DNA from: Zygnema circumcarinatum
Lineage: Eukaryota > Streptophyta > Zygnematophyceae > Zygnematales > Zygnemataceae
DNA: 64,000 bases
Assembly (NCBI GenBank): GCA_037447605.1
Contig: CM074814.1
Coordinates: 1,853,345 to 1,917,344, forward strand
Direction of reading: 5' to 3'
Below are positions 35,701-47,729 of this stretch, piece after piece (the first letter of the stretch is position 1; every line of letters starts with the position of its first letter). A program made the position numbers and the translations under genes. Below the pieces are notes generated by a model. The model had not been told where the DNA came from. It made no database searches and saw only the letters and a program-made list of their open reading frames with translations.

Positions 35701-36261
35701 GAAAATTGGTTGGGTCAAATGACATTTCAAATTATGCGGGGACAGGTATAGCAACCTACCTGAGTTGTAGGACCTTTTGGATAGTTCTGGAAGTTGGTCT
35801 TTAGAATGTATTCTATAATTTCTGGATTGGCCGTGATAATATCATTCAATCCGCATGCCTTGGAGATGAAGGTGAGTGAATCCGACCTCTGCAAACTCTA
35901 AAAACGAGCTATTAGCAGACGATGCGTTCTGAACATCATTACAGGACGATAAAACGAAAGCGAAACGAAAGGATGAAGAAAGTCATCAACAACAGCCATC
36001 ACTTCGTCGCAGACTGTATCTCACCGCAGCATACTTCGTTACTTCATCGTGAAGATTTTCCAGGTTTAAAGCAATAAACGGCAGGGTTCCCACGAAAGGC
36101 CAATAGTGGGGACCAGGATAGTTGGTTCCATTCATGATGTAGTGCACGCAGACGTACAGAACGACGGCTCCCAGCAGTGCCCATCCGGCCGAGATCGGCA
36201 GCCATGCCCTGGAGAAAAAATCTTGAAGACTAAAGCAGAAACCCCAGACGGAAATAGCCAT
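32750..36261 (-). CDS. Cytochrome P450, CYP86-like (fatty-acid hydroxylase clan), downstream copy A
   Basis: Ten minus-strand exons: 36025-36261, 35760-35888, 35467-35637, 35151-35306, 34809-34904, 34370-34506, 33985-34187, 33639-33750, 33123-33363, 32750-32902; 544 residues. It has an N-terminal membrane anchor (about 20-42) and [14 protein letters not shown]. The I-helix is [12 protein letters not shown] (about 337-348), the ExxR is ESLR (401-404), then FRPERW (455-460) and the heme loop [10 protein letters not shown] with ligand Cys485. The pattern [18 protein letters not shown] and the C-terminal [10 protein letters not shown] are typical of CYP86, endoplasmic-reticulum omega-hydroxylases that make cutin and suberin monomers in land plants. 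Start: ATG 36261; the frame is open further upstream. Confidence 0.9.
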
Positions 36262-37168
36262 GGCTGCCCCCCTCAAATGGGGGTTTTTTTTTTTTTTTTT
36301 TCCGAAAAAGTTGGTTTTATGGAGAAAGCTGCAAACTATCTTTCGGCAAAAGAATGCGATGGGTAGTGGGGCAGTCCCTTGTACAGGGGCTAAGAGCACG
36401 CCTGCGCCTGCCAGCCGCATGTCCCCTCGACTACTAATTGGCAAGCCTAAAATCACTATCACGAACAAGCGGTCCTACACATACGCCAAGGAATTTCCTG
36501 GCGCTGCCATGGATATAGCGACTGGAGATAAAAAGCTATGTAACTAATCAATCACAGCATGCCACGTAAGAAACATATGCAAACGTGACAAGCCGTGATT
36601 GGCTTGCACTTACCGCAGGCCATGCAGCAGCCCTGATCGTACGAATGGGGCTTACTTCATCCTACGGCTGAACGGCAAGAGACGCTCTCCACTATTGAAG
36701 TGGGGGCACTTCTAAATGCGGGCCTTTGCGAAGCACGAGCATGGAAGGAAACCACGAGACGGACGAGGAACGGCGAGAGAACATGGATTGGGCAGGGGAG
36801 GATTGCTTGTCGCATTTGACGCATTGTCTTTCAACACGGGTCAACAAGTATTGAAAACATGTTCTTTTGGTCATGGATGGGAACTCCTTCCTGCATGTTT
36901 TGCTGAACGGATTCCACGAAAACGATATGTTTCTTAATTCATTTTTTAAACAAAAATGTGGGGGGCGAATCATAATTGTGTTCAGACCATAGAAGAGGGC
37001 ACTGTATCTAGAACTCCTCCCAAGTCTCCTACAACTAACTCACCTATGTATTGTCGAGTAGAGGCGACCAAATAGCAATAGCAACACATTGCAAGACGTT
37101 CGAGAAAAACTTCAAATAAAGACAAGCTAAGTCTGCTCCTTTGTTTGTCCGTTGCCACTTGTCAGTTG
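36262..37168. other. Intergenic region between the two P450 genes
   Basis: 5' flank of copy A and 3' flank of copy B, with an 18-base T run at about 36284-36301. No other gene seen. Confidence 0.5.
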
Positions 37169-40100
37169 TCAGCGTGGATGGACTGTCATAAGGAGGCCAT
37201 GTTTCATGAACAATGTGAGCGAGGGCTGGTACTGAACGGGGTGCCCTGGAACGAGCTTCAAATGGAAGTTTCGAAGAACGGCTCCTGCAACTGACTTCAT
37301 CTGCACTCGTCCACGGCACACCAACACCATTTCAATTCCAAAACAACAGATGATCTCCAAAAACAGCTTGCTGGCAAAGTGCTCACCTACGCATCCTAAG
37401 GACCTTCATGGAAATCTCGCAGTAGATATAGCAATATGACATATAGTACCTGAACGTAGGCCATGTCTCGACCTAGACAAAGGCGAGGGCCGGCATTGAA
37501 CGAGAGAAATTTGAATGGAGATTCTGGTTGAAACTGCCCATCTCTTCCCAGCCAGCGCTCCGGCTTGAACTCCCTCGCATCGGGACCCCACACTCTTGTC
37601 ATGCGGCCCATTGCATAGATTGAATATGTCAGCCGCCATCCCTTCGGCACAAATGTCCCGTCTGGGAGAGTGTCATTATCAATGACATATCTGCAGTGCC
37701 AAAAGCAACTCCCCTCAGGCCCAGAATCTGCATCGAGATGCAAGGACAGACGTTCAATCTCTTCCGTGGAGTTGCTTTAAGTACCGTAGTAACTGCCTCT
37801 TACTCCTTTCAAAACTTCAAAAATGTGCTCCAAGGTCTTCAATTGATGAGTGTAGAAAATGGACTTACTTGGTATCCACAGGAACTGAAGGATAAAGGCG
37901 AAGCGATTCCGTGAGCGCTGCATGAAGGTACTGCATGGACCGAAGCTCATCGAATGTAAAGGTTTCATTGCTTCTCTCACCTGCAAATATGATTAAAAAT
38001 AACTTGGTAAGGAACAAAATCTGCAGTTGAAGCACCCCTCCAAAAACCAAGCGAATAACTGGCACCTACTTCAATTACAATAGTGGCATTACTATTTTGC
38101 TATTTCTTCCAAAAGGATGAGCGCGCTCTCACAAGGATCACGAGCTGCAAGAATGCGGTCGATCTCGTCGTGAATCTTTTCCTCCACGTTCGGATGTGAA
38201 GTCAGCAACCAGAAAAACCAGCTTAGAGCAACCGAAGAAGTGTCCCGCCCGGCAAGTATAAAGTTGGTACAGACATCGCGCAGGAACGTATTGGAATATT
38301 CCTGTTTTCCACTCTGCTGCCCAAGAAGGATAAACCTGCAATAAACGTACGCAGATATTTCGTCACTGCGGTGATTACCTCATCTTTTTACAGACTTCAA
38401 GATTTCGGTTGAGCTGCTCAATTATAGTGACATTCGAGCAATGAACAGTAACTCTTTCTAGGCCAGCTCAGTTTGCAAGTTGATAATGTCACCTAGACAA
38501 GAGATCACTGTGCTCATCGGACGTGCTATCAGTACAAGGACGTGTCGCATCTCCCTCACGGTTCTTCATTTCTGCCAGTTCTATTAGGCGTTTCTCAACA
38601 ACTCCATCAGCAAACCCGTGGACTGCCTGCAAACATCACCCTTCAAAAAAGCCCTTAAAAAATGAGGATAAAAAACGGGAGGTTGAGCTACACGTCTAAG
38701 ATCCAAGGAGTTCAAATCTTCTTAGAATTTCAACAAGTCTCACCTTGATTGCCTTTGTTAAGTCTGACTCCCACCCGCACTGCAACCACCTGAAGAATTT
38801 CCACGCAAAGTTTGGCGTCAAATTGCGGACAAGAGTGATCTGCAAAGAGGCAAAACAAAGTGTTAGTTTTTCATCAAACGATTCCTTCAACAGATCGGTT
38901 TCCCACATGAGGAATTTCCTTCAGAATCGTCTCAGCATGCCTATTAATAAGAATATAAGACCATCAAGCATGATTTGATTCCAGTCGTTAATTGTTGCAT
39001 TGCTATCCTGGGATCTATAGGGCATGCAGATGCCTATGATAGGCGACAGCATCTCCAGACGCGCACATGTCATTCCTTCATTTAACTGCTAAGTGCAACC
39101 ACGGAAAAGGTTCATGCTCAGATAATAAAATCGAAAGGAAAGTCCTCACTTGCGTTGCGTGATCGAAGGCTTTTGCAAACGGAATTACTGGCAAGTCTGG
39201 TGATAGACAGCCAGGATCAACGCCAAAGCCAATGCGACAGATATTGTCAAATGTGTAGCGAAGTAGCACATCTTGCATATCAAGAGGCTCCTCTCTTTCC
39301 ATTGCCTGCATCAATCAAATCACACATGTGATTCCTGTCATGTATTTGAGCATCAGATTGGCGCCCACGAGCTTGTTGCCAAACAAGCGTGCTGCTTTAT
39401 ATGATTGCTCACGCTCTATAATGTGCATAACCAACAGAGAATCGAGAACAAGGCGGACTTGTGTACCTGACGAAGTGTTGGTAGAAGGCGGTGGGAAACC
39501 TCGTCAGCAACGGAGGTCACGATAAGGCGGCGAAGGGATCCAGTTGAAAACTCCAAGCTGGCTGTTTTTCGCTGTCCTTTCCAAACCTCACCGTCGCTGT
39601 TGAATATTCCATGGCCAAGGAGGTCTCTAAAAATTTCCTGTAACGAAACCAAGATTTGACGGAGAAGGAGTCAACAGCCAAAAACGCCTTGGATCCAAAG
39701 TAAATTGTTTGAACGAGAACTCTGTGTAAGTTTCCAAAAGGATACCCTTTAAAACAGCGCACCTGGTATGGAGGCCCTTTTGGATAGTTTTGGAAATTGG
39801 TTTTCAAAACGTACTCCACATTGGTCGGATTGGCAGTGACAATCTCATTCAAGCCGCATATCTTGGAGACGAAGGTGAGGGTTTTGGACCTCTGCACTTT
39901 AATAAAGCCATTTTTTTAATATGTTAGATTACGTCAACATGAAAGTGAACCGATCCAAAACGTCTTGAGATTCTCGATTTCATCAGCATGAATACGCAAA
40001 AGACGACTAACTCTGGCAAAAAAGGACCCGGTTTTTTTCCAAAACTAGAGAATACTTCGTTTGCCTTGATAAGTACTAATTACAATGCAAATGTAAGTCT

Positions 40101-40571
40101 TTTGGATGATCAGTAGTAATTGCCAAAGAAAACGTAACACACTTGAAATGTATCACTGATCGCGTTTATCACGTACTAACAACTATGGACAAAATAAGGG
40201 CGAAGAGATGTGGCACTGATCTCGAAAATGAATCGTTTCTCCACTTTTGAGACGATACAAAAAAAAATGTAAATAAGCTGAAAGATTAAGGCCTCTCTCA
40301 CCTCCATCATTTCTGTGCCTTCATCGTAAACTCTGTGGAAAGTTCTCATCATCGATGGCAAGCAGCCAACAACGGGCCATATATGTGCACCAGGATAATT
40401 TGATCCATGGATAAAGTAATGCACGCAAACATACAGAGCCAGAGAACCGATTACAGTTAAAATAAATTCTTTTGGCAGAGGTGGCGAGAAGCTTGAGGTC
40501 CCAAGGAAAGAACCATTCATCACGGAACTCATTCTAGACATTGCAAACATGAAGACATCTGACTCGGCCAT
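37169..40571 (-). CDS. Cytochrome P450, CYP86-like, upstream copy B
   Basis: Ten minus-strand exons: 40302-40571, 39763-39891, 39467-39637, 39150-39305, 38744-38839, 38493-38626, 38133-38335, 37869-37980, 37450-37690, 37169-37300; 547 residues. Seven internal exons (2-5 and 7-9) have exactly the same length as in copy A, which shows tandem duplication. Motifs: [40 protein letters not shown], and [10 protein letters not shown] with the heme Cys at about 495. The N-terminus is longer than in copy A ([16 protein letters not shown]...), with one membrane helix. Copy B lies upstream of A on the same strand. Confidence 0.9.
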
Positions 40572-41303
40572 ATTGAAAGCACTCTCTTACACAAGAAAAA
40601 AACTAGATGATAAAAGCTGTTCCTTTGTCTGATTCACGACAACTGCAAACACATCCGCTTCCTTTACAGATGCTGAGGTCCCTAATCAACAGCTATCAAT
40701 ATCTCAGGAAATCCAACCAGTCCATCTGCTCTATAGATAGCTTCCATAGATGTTCCCTCTCTGCATTTCTTGTCCGGCAAGACGGCGCCTTCCCCCACGC
40801 CGACCACAGACCCTTGCAGCCATGGCCTGGCCTTGACGGATGTCCACATTGGAAAGGCCGCCGGCGTCAGGACAGGGCGACGCCTGACGCTGCCCAACGA
40901 AATCAGAACCGGTACAAGAGTCTTGTTTGAATCACTACATCCGAGGATACTTTTTTCGAGCTGGATCCCGTTCTGCAATGTCGAGCAGTCGTCGGGCCAA
41001 CGTTTGGGCTCGGACGTGACGGGCCCCTCAAAGAGCGGGCCAATCAAGGCGACATCAGAACTGACCCTCCGATCTATGCTCGATTTCAGCGTCACAGTTA
41101 CGGGCGGCATCACAGTTCCAAGCCTGTCTCGGAGGCGTTCAGTTTTGACCCATCGGACGGGTCACGACTAACATGGACCGCTGCTCAAATCGTGGCCGTT
41201 CATTCTCCGAGGATGCGCCACGATGTTGAGGCGCAAAAACAAAAAGGACGCGCCGTCGTAATAGTAAAAATCGGAAGGCCGGCCGGCGGGCGCTAGGCCG
41301 GCC
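40572..41303. other. Region between P450 copy B and the second propeller gene; unassigned open frame
   Basis: Divergent upstream region. A minus-strand frame at 40682-41113 (143 codons, starts MMPPVTVTLKSS) has reasonable composition, but I cannot assign it. A plus-strand frame at 40770-41171 overlaps it. At most one is real. Confidence 0.35.
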
Positions 41304-43018
41304 ATGCAGATCCTTGCAGGGTCCGCCTGCGCGGAGCCCCTCGGCGCCGCCCTTCCCTCTGCCGCTCCTGCACATCTCCGTCCCCGCTGCGTCCTACGCC
41401 TGCGATTCACTCTGCCATGTAGGCGCCACACGGCTCCCGGGCTGCCCGTCTGCAGCTCGACCCTCGCTTCCAGGGTGCTGGGGCCCTGTCCACCGGATCA
41501 GCACTGGTGGGACTCCAAGATCTTCTCCTACCCACTTGTTGTGAGGACTGATGAGGAACAGGCGATTGAGGGAAAATACCCCTGGCGTATGTATTACTAT
41601 GGTCGGGATGTTGACGCGTGGAGGCAGGGCATTAACCTGCCGTTCCCTAATACGCCTCTCGGTCGAGTAGGGCTCGCAGTTAGTGGAGACGGCCTGTCGT
41701 GGGAGAGATTCCGGGGACACCTGCCCGCAGGCGCCATCCTCGACCCCAGCGAAGACCCGCAGGCATTTGATTGCGCGCAGGTTGGCTTGGGGGAAGTTCT
41801 GCCGGGAAAGGAGGAAAAAATATGGCGGATGTTCTACATGGGTGGAGGGCACGACAGTATTGAAGTCCCGGGAAGCGGACAGGTGATAAAGGGTGTAAAG
41901 TCTCGTATAGGAATGGCGGTTTCGGACGATGGAATCGCATTCCGAAGGCATGGCAGCCTTCTGCTAGATGTCGGCAATGTTGGGGAGTTCGACGAAAACA
42001 GCGTCGGTTTTCCAAGAGTTTTGCCGCCTGCACCCGATGGTACTTTTTCTTTGTAAAAAAAAAATGCCAAAATGTTTTATCCAAACAGCCGTCCAATAAG
42101 TTATTGTACAATCACCAGATTTCAACATGAAATCTCATTCTCTTCGTTCTTAGTCCTCTTGTTTTTGCGTTTTGCAATGCCCACATCTTCTACTTCAATG
42201 TGGGCTATGAGCGAAAATAATTGCTCTTTTTTATCGTTCACTTGATAGATGAACTCCAGATAGAGAAAGATAGAGGACTGTAGAGCTTCAAGACATCCAC
42301 CTCTTTACTTCCATGCCACTGACTCAGGCCATGCGCTCTATCTTCCTTACAACAATCGATGAGGCAGCAGTTTCCGATGGACCGACACGTGGCAGTTGTT
42401 GGTTCTTACAGGGCCGCAGCGATGGCTGATGACATACCACACTTTGAATTTCACGCGCGGCTTTGTGATTGGCGTGGCGACATCGGTTGACGGAGCCACG
42501 TGGCAGAAGGAGGGGCAGGCTCTGCATGGGGGCCCGGCCGGCTCGTGGGACATGAACGGCGTCATGACACGCTGCGTACTGCGGCTGGGGGGCAAATTTG
42601 TCATGTTCTACGAGGGAGCGCGGCAGCCCAGTGAGTGCGTGTGACACTAGTGTGTGTCGTACGTCTCTCAACTTCGTCAAAATAGTGACACCATCATTTT
42701 CATTGTTCATGTGCGCCTTCGGCAGGCAGATACGCCATTGGCATTGCAACATCGGAGGATGGTATTGTATGGGAGAAGGATTCAGAGGTCGGGCCGGAGC
42801 CTGGAGGGCCGATTTTCTCTGCTCGAATGGAAGATGACGCGTGGGACAATTTATCGGTGGGTACGCCGAACGTAGTCGCCATGCCGGACGGCACATTCCG
42901 GCTGTACTACACGGGGCAGGGCCGGCTGAAATCAGGGGAACAAACTCGGGGCATCGGCGTGGCACTGAGTGACGGCACAAATTTTCGATCTTGGCATCGC
43001 CTTGAATCTGGGTGTTGA
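41304..43018 (+). CDS. Five-bladed beta-propeller protein, GH43/GH32 superfamily, intron-containing copy
   Basis: Exons 41304-42039, 42412-42630 and 42726-43018 in phase; 415 residues. It shares the five blade motifs of the 3006-4343 protein (GLAVSGDGLSW, GMAVSDDGIAF, GVATSVDGATW, GIATSEDGIVW, GVALSDGTNF) and blocks such as RMYYYGRD, GAILDPSED, WLMTYHT, KFVMFYEGA and RLYYTGQGRL. The N-terminal 55 residues are Ala/Pro/Arg rich and may be a presequence. Exon 2 contains a GCCACGTGGC (42495-42504) coding for part of a blade. Substrate not assignable. Confidence 0.8.
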
Positions 43019-43195
43019 CGGCAGCATTGTTTTCAAGAGGCAAATATTCCTGTTCACTTCGAATCGCTGGTGAAAAAATAGTTCAATTGAATATGAATGC
43101 CGGCTATGTAATAGCCATAGAGCTACAGATGTAGCCTTTATGATGCGAGTGCTGTTGTGTGCAGTCGACATGGCATCTTTTTGCAATGGAAACAT

Positions 43196-43220
43196 ACCAC
43201 CACCACCACCACCACCACCA
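43196..43220 (+). repeat. (CAC)n microsatellite
   Basis: About eight tandem ACC/CAC triplets. Confidence 0.85.
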
Positions 43221-43428
43221 TCAGGTTGAAGCATCGAGCATAGGCTTTGAGTCCTGACGTGAAGCTGAGGTAGTTGTTGTGCTTCACCGTTCGAATGTGA
43301 TGCAGTCATAGTCTCCCGATTGTTAATTTGTTCTAAGTTATACAATGAAACCAAATAGGCATGCGAGCGAGCTTCACGCTCTCCGCCGCGCGGAGCCGCA
43401 GACTCGCGCAGGCACTGGAGGACCTGGA

Positions 43429-43500
43429 ATTAGGGTTCGGAGGTTAGGGCACGGATAGAAATTAGGGTTCGGGTTTTGGGTGAGGATTTTGGGTTTAGTG
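43429..43500 (+). repeat. Degenerate telomere-like tract (TTAGGG variants)
   Basis: Irregular ATTAGGGTTCGG, GGTTAGGGC, ATTAGGGTTCGGG and TTTGGGTTTAG words; opposite orientation to the tracts at 2897 and 32025. Confidence 0.45.
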
Positions 43501-44719
43501 TTTAACAACTGGTAGCCCTATGTTACAAGGTAAAGGGAGGTAAGAAATTACTGAAGCCCTTGCGGACCATCGTTCCGGCCTCGGGCGGCGGTACGGCATT
43601 GTACGGCCGACGTTCAAATACGGTACGGTAAAACCGAACCGGTTGAGAAATTGTTCAACGAGTTTACTTAATTTCTCAATTCTCAATCTTATTGAATAGG
43701 GTTGAACTTTGAACACTCGAGGTCGAAACTTTTTCGATCTAAGAAAAAGGAAAAGGGAAAGTTCAAAGTCTCAATGTGTTTAGTCGCACGTGTGGATTCC
43801 AACTTTTGCCACGTTGGTTCCGTGCGATTCGAGAGATCCAGTTAACCCGGACGCCAATTTTTTCGTACGACTCCTCAGGCGATCTGATCAACAATTTCTG
43901 TACAAACCTCCGGTTCCACGCGGGTTGCGATCCGCTAAAATCTCATTGTTGATTGGTGAATCCCAGGAAAACTCAAATCGATCACGACCAATATTTTGTT
44001 CAATGCTCAATTGGTTCTCCATAAAATTTGTATTGAAACAAAAATAGGAATTCATTTTTCATTTCGCAAAAAATGCATCATGTTCACAAAGAAAGAGGCT
44101 TTCTTTCAGAAACTGGTTTTGAAAGTATTTTTTTTTTTGTGAAGCAAAACTCTTCGTTCTTTCTCAACCTGTTCAAACTTAACGGTAGAGCGCCCGTCGC
44201 CGCAAGGACGTTCCACAAGTGCGGGTACGATCGAAGGTTCCTCGCACGAGCGGCGTATCCGCTCTTTGTCGCGGCTTTGCGTGCCGGCCCTACGGGAGAC
44301 CCGCGACGTACGGATGGCGGTCCAAGGGCGACCGTACGGCCAGGCCAGGGCGGGTGCCGGGAGCTTGCCGACGGCGCGGCATGATTCAGGAACGAGGCCG
44401 TACGAACAAGGACGAAAGGTCAAAGACGTTTCGGACACGTGGCGAGCCTTCCAAGATTTTGGGGCAGGGCGGCCGCTCTACGTTTGTCGATTTTCGTTTG
44501 GACAACGAGACCGTACAGGGATCGGGCCGCGACAAGAGCTAGGTTTTGTACGGTACGCGTTTTGTTTGACGATTGTGCCGACATCTACGGTTTGGACGGT
44601 ACAGTAAAGTACAAATATGTACGGCACGTACGGTCATGTACATGGGCATGCGCATGGGCATGGCATGCATGGGATGGGCATGGGTACATGGGGTTGGCAG
44701 CAGGTACGAGTCAGGACTC

Positions 44720-44909
44720 GGGAGGGGCTGAGAGGGCGGGTGGTAGGAGGGGAGGGCGAGGGAGGAGGGAGGACGGAGGAGGGAGGACGGAGGAGGGAGG
44801 GCGAGGGAGGAGGGAGGACGGAGGAGGGAGGGCGAGGGAGGAGGGAGGACGGAGGAGGGAGGACGGAGGAGGGAGGAGGGAGGAGGGAAGAAGGAAGAGA
44901 GCGGAGGCG
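44720..44909 (+). repeat. GGA-rich purine repeat in the Rab leader
   Basis: Nearly pure purine GGAGG/GGACGG repeat ending just before the Rab ATG, so likely transcribed leader. It contains two higher-order near-repeats of GGGAGGACGGAGGAGGGAGG. Confidence 0.75.
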
Positions 44910-44914
44910 AGGTC

Positions 44915-46256
44915 ATGGCGGGGAGGTACGGCGCCACCACAGACGACTACGACTACCTATTCAAGATTGTGATCATAGGAGACAGCGGCGTGGGCAAGTC
45001 CAACCTACTCTCGCGCTTCACCAAGAACCAGTTCAGTTTGGAGAACAAGTCCACCATTGGCGTGGAGTTCGCCACGCGCAGCATTGAAGTTGACGGCCAT
45101 GTCGTCAAGGCGCAGATATGGGACACGGCAGGCCAAGAAAGGTACCGCCGCGGAATATTCCCCTAATAGTTAGGAAGTAGGTGCGCCTGCTTGGGGCTGC
45201 TGCAGCTGCAGGCATCTTCTGCCAAGTAATCTCTTCGTAGAGTTTTAATTTTCTGTAGGTGCTATCTGCAAGTAGCTATCAAGCTGGATGATCATGATGA
45301 CTTGTGTTAGCCTCTTTCAGTAAAAGAACAGATAGATGCGTGTGGTCGGTGGTGAGTGAGACTCCCGAGTCTTCTACTTTCACTCAGAAACTCTGCTCAC
45401 ATAATCTCTTCCAGACGCATAAAGTAGGAATTCTGTTTCTTCCAAGACTGTACAGCAAGGCAATCAGGCGATTCAAACTACTTTATTGAGTCAGTCTGGA
45501 ATTTAATTGATTACACTGAACAAACAATCCGCTGCATTACACGTGATCATCAACGAGGAATGCATGCATAGGTTATCTTGAGACATTTGACAATATTCTT
45601 TTGCAGTTATTCGCTCTGTGAAAGTTTATTGTTCCAGAGTTTACTAGGTGCCGCTTATTAAAAATGATCACTATCACGATCACAAGTTATTGAAATCTCA
45701 CATCTGCGCATGACCATATGAGACTTTGTCTTCTGAATACCTTCTTGGTTGGCTTTCAGCTCTTAATGCTAATTTGAATCTCCCCTTCCACCATTCCTCC
45801 GCTTGCAGATATCGAGCAATCACAGGGGCTTATTACCGCGGCGCCATGGGAGCCCTCCTCGTGTACGACATCACGCGGGCCTCCAGCTTCGATAATGTGA
45901 ACAGGTGGTTGCAGGAACTTAGGGCTCACACGGACGAGGATGTGCAGATAATGTTAGTTGGAAATAAAGCAGACTTGGTGGATTTGCGAGCACTGCCTAC
46001 TGAAAGGGGCAAGAAACTTAGTGAGCACGAGCACCTATTCTTTATGGAGACGTCAGCCAAGGATGGAGAGAATGTGGACGAGGCCTTCACACATGTGCTG
46101 TCACAAATTTACAAGTCGGTAGCGAGTAAGAAATTAAGGCAACCGGTAGATGAGCATTCTACACCCTCGCGGGGCAGGTCAATCATTGTCATGGATTCAC
46201 GACTGACGTCGCCTGAAGTTAGCACCAAGGAAGCAGCGACACCTTGCGCCTGCTAG
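44915..46256 (+). CDS. Rab GTPase of the RABA (Rab11) class
   Basis: Two exons, 44915-45141 and 45809-46256; 224 residues. The P-loop is GDSGVGKS (22-29), switch I/Rab[19 protein letters not shown] (69-76), NKAD (128-131) and ETSAKD. The C-terminus ends CAC, a double-geranylgeranylation signal of C-x-C type. [20 protein letters not shown] places it with Rab11/RABA, which run trans-Golgi/recycling-endosome traffic and cell-plate or wall delivery in plants. The intron falls in the switch II codon Arg76. The leader is a long purine repeat. Confidence 0.93.
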
Positions 46257-47445
46257 CTCCCCTATTCCTATGAAACTCGCTTTCAACCACTCCTTTTCCG
46301 GCTTAGAAATTGCATTTACTTTTGTTGCTTAGCCGTGGCAACCACGAAGGAGACTGCAGGTCGGGTATCCAATTGTATAACGAAGGCCATCGATCGTCGA
46401 AGCAGCCTTTTAGAACGGAGCTGACTTCTCCTTACTGTGATTGTGGAGGCACTGAGGTGCCTCGCTTCCAATTGCAAGGTCAAACAATTATCCAGGTTGG
46501 CTTTTTCTTGACTACAAATAATAGTGACTTGGGTTAGAAACTCCTGGCATCCTGCACTTGCTTAGGTGACACATCAGAGAGTAGAGGTCTCTTTAGTCCA
46601 CAGTGCTTGTTTGCAATAGCTTGCCCTTACGCCCAATTCCTTGAAGTCCTAGGAAGGCCTGCTCTTAACTTTGCTATTGATGTACCCCCAAAGGAAGCCT
46701 GGAACTCAAGCATATGAATGTGTGGGTCGACCCCAGCGTTCAGAAGGACATGGGATGCGAATTGATCCCCGATTTTGCTGAGAAAGCCGCATGCATGTCA
46801 GAGCGCTCTTGTGGCAGTTACGTGAATGGAGAAATTTTTTCACTGTCCAGCACAGAGCGCTGTGTTGTCTATAGTAAGAGCTGTCGTGTCTCGGTCCAAC
46901 CATGGGATGCCATGCCTTGCTCGCCTTGATGTCAGTGGGCACATGGGATGGTACATCACATGGGATGGCACATCATCACATTACGTGGCACATCATCCCA
47001 TCACATTGCATGTGGTGGCGTTGGCTAGACCTGCCATCATAGTTGTGGAAATTGTGGCTATTGGGAAGCGTTACGGGCATCATATCGCATCCTTTTGGGC
47101 GCAGCTCATGTGCTCATGGGAGGGATCCCTTTTTCTTCTGTCAGAAAGGTGCAAGGCTGCAAAGGGAAGGCCTGTTGCTGGGCATCCACTGTGGGCACAT
47201 CGCAGCACACGGGCGACAAATTAGAGCTGGCCACGCTGGACAGAATGCGTACGTGACGACCTGCTATTGGGCCAAGCCTCTCTCAAACCTTTTAAAGGGA
47301 GCATCTTTCAATTGCGATCCGCCAAGTGTACGAACATGTGCACGTAGCGAGCCGCCATTGCAAGATGCTCGACTACAAGCACCTGGTTCAGTTCGCTATG
47401 GAGAAATGCCCTCTACAACATTCCACAGATCGGACCATGAGACAA

Positions 47446-47690
47446 ACCAGTCGACTGGTTGGCAACCAGTGGTTGCGGACCGAAACAACCATTCGACTGG
47501 TTGCCAACCAGAGGCTCAGGACCGAAACAACCATTCGACTGGTTTGGAACAAAAAATGCCACTGGTTGGCAACCATTCGACTGGTTGCCAACCAGTGGTT
47601 GCGGACCGAAACAACCATTCGACTGGTTGCCAACCAGTGGTTGCGGACCGAAACAACCAGTCGACTGGTTGCCAACCAGTAGACGTCCAA
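47446..47690. repeat. Tandem repeat with internal dyad (ACTGGTTGCCAACCAGT)
   Basis: About five imperfect units of roughly 42 bp. Each contains GGACCGAAACAACCATTCG followed by the palindromic ACTGGTTGSCAACCAGT. One unit is rearranged around 47545-47580. Confidence 0.8.
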
Positions 47691-47729
47691 CCATTGCCAT
47701 CCAATGGTTGTCCAATGGTTGCCGATCCA

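Larger units (their letters stand above)
43019..44914. other. Intergenic region upstream of the Rab gene
   Basis: It contains a CAC microsatellite (43196-43220), a degenerate TTAGGG-like tract (about 43429-43500), dense GTACGG/CGTACG words at about 43570-43640 and 44220-44640, and a purine-rich repeat before the Rab start. No gene supported. Confidence 0.5.

Noticed and set aside
44439-45087. Frames over the purine repeat before Rab
   Set aside because: Low-complexity Gly/Arg/Glu products of the GGA repeat; different frame from R(AB) exon 1.
46714-46929. 71-codon Cys-rich frame
   Set aside because: No signal peptide, family motif or gene context.
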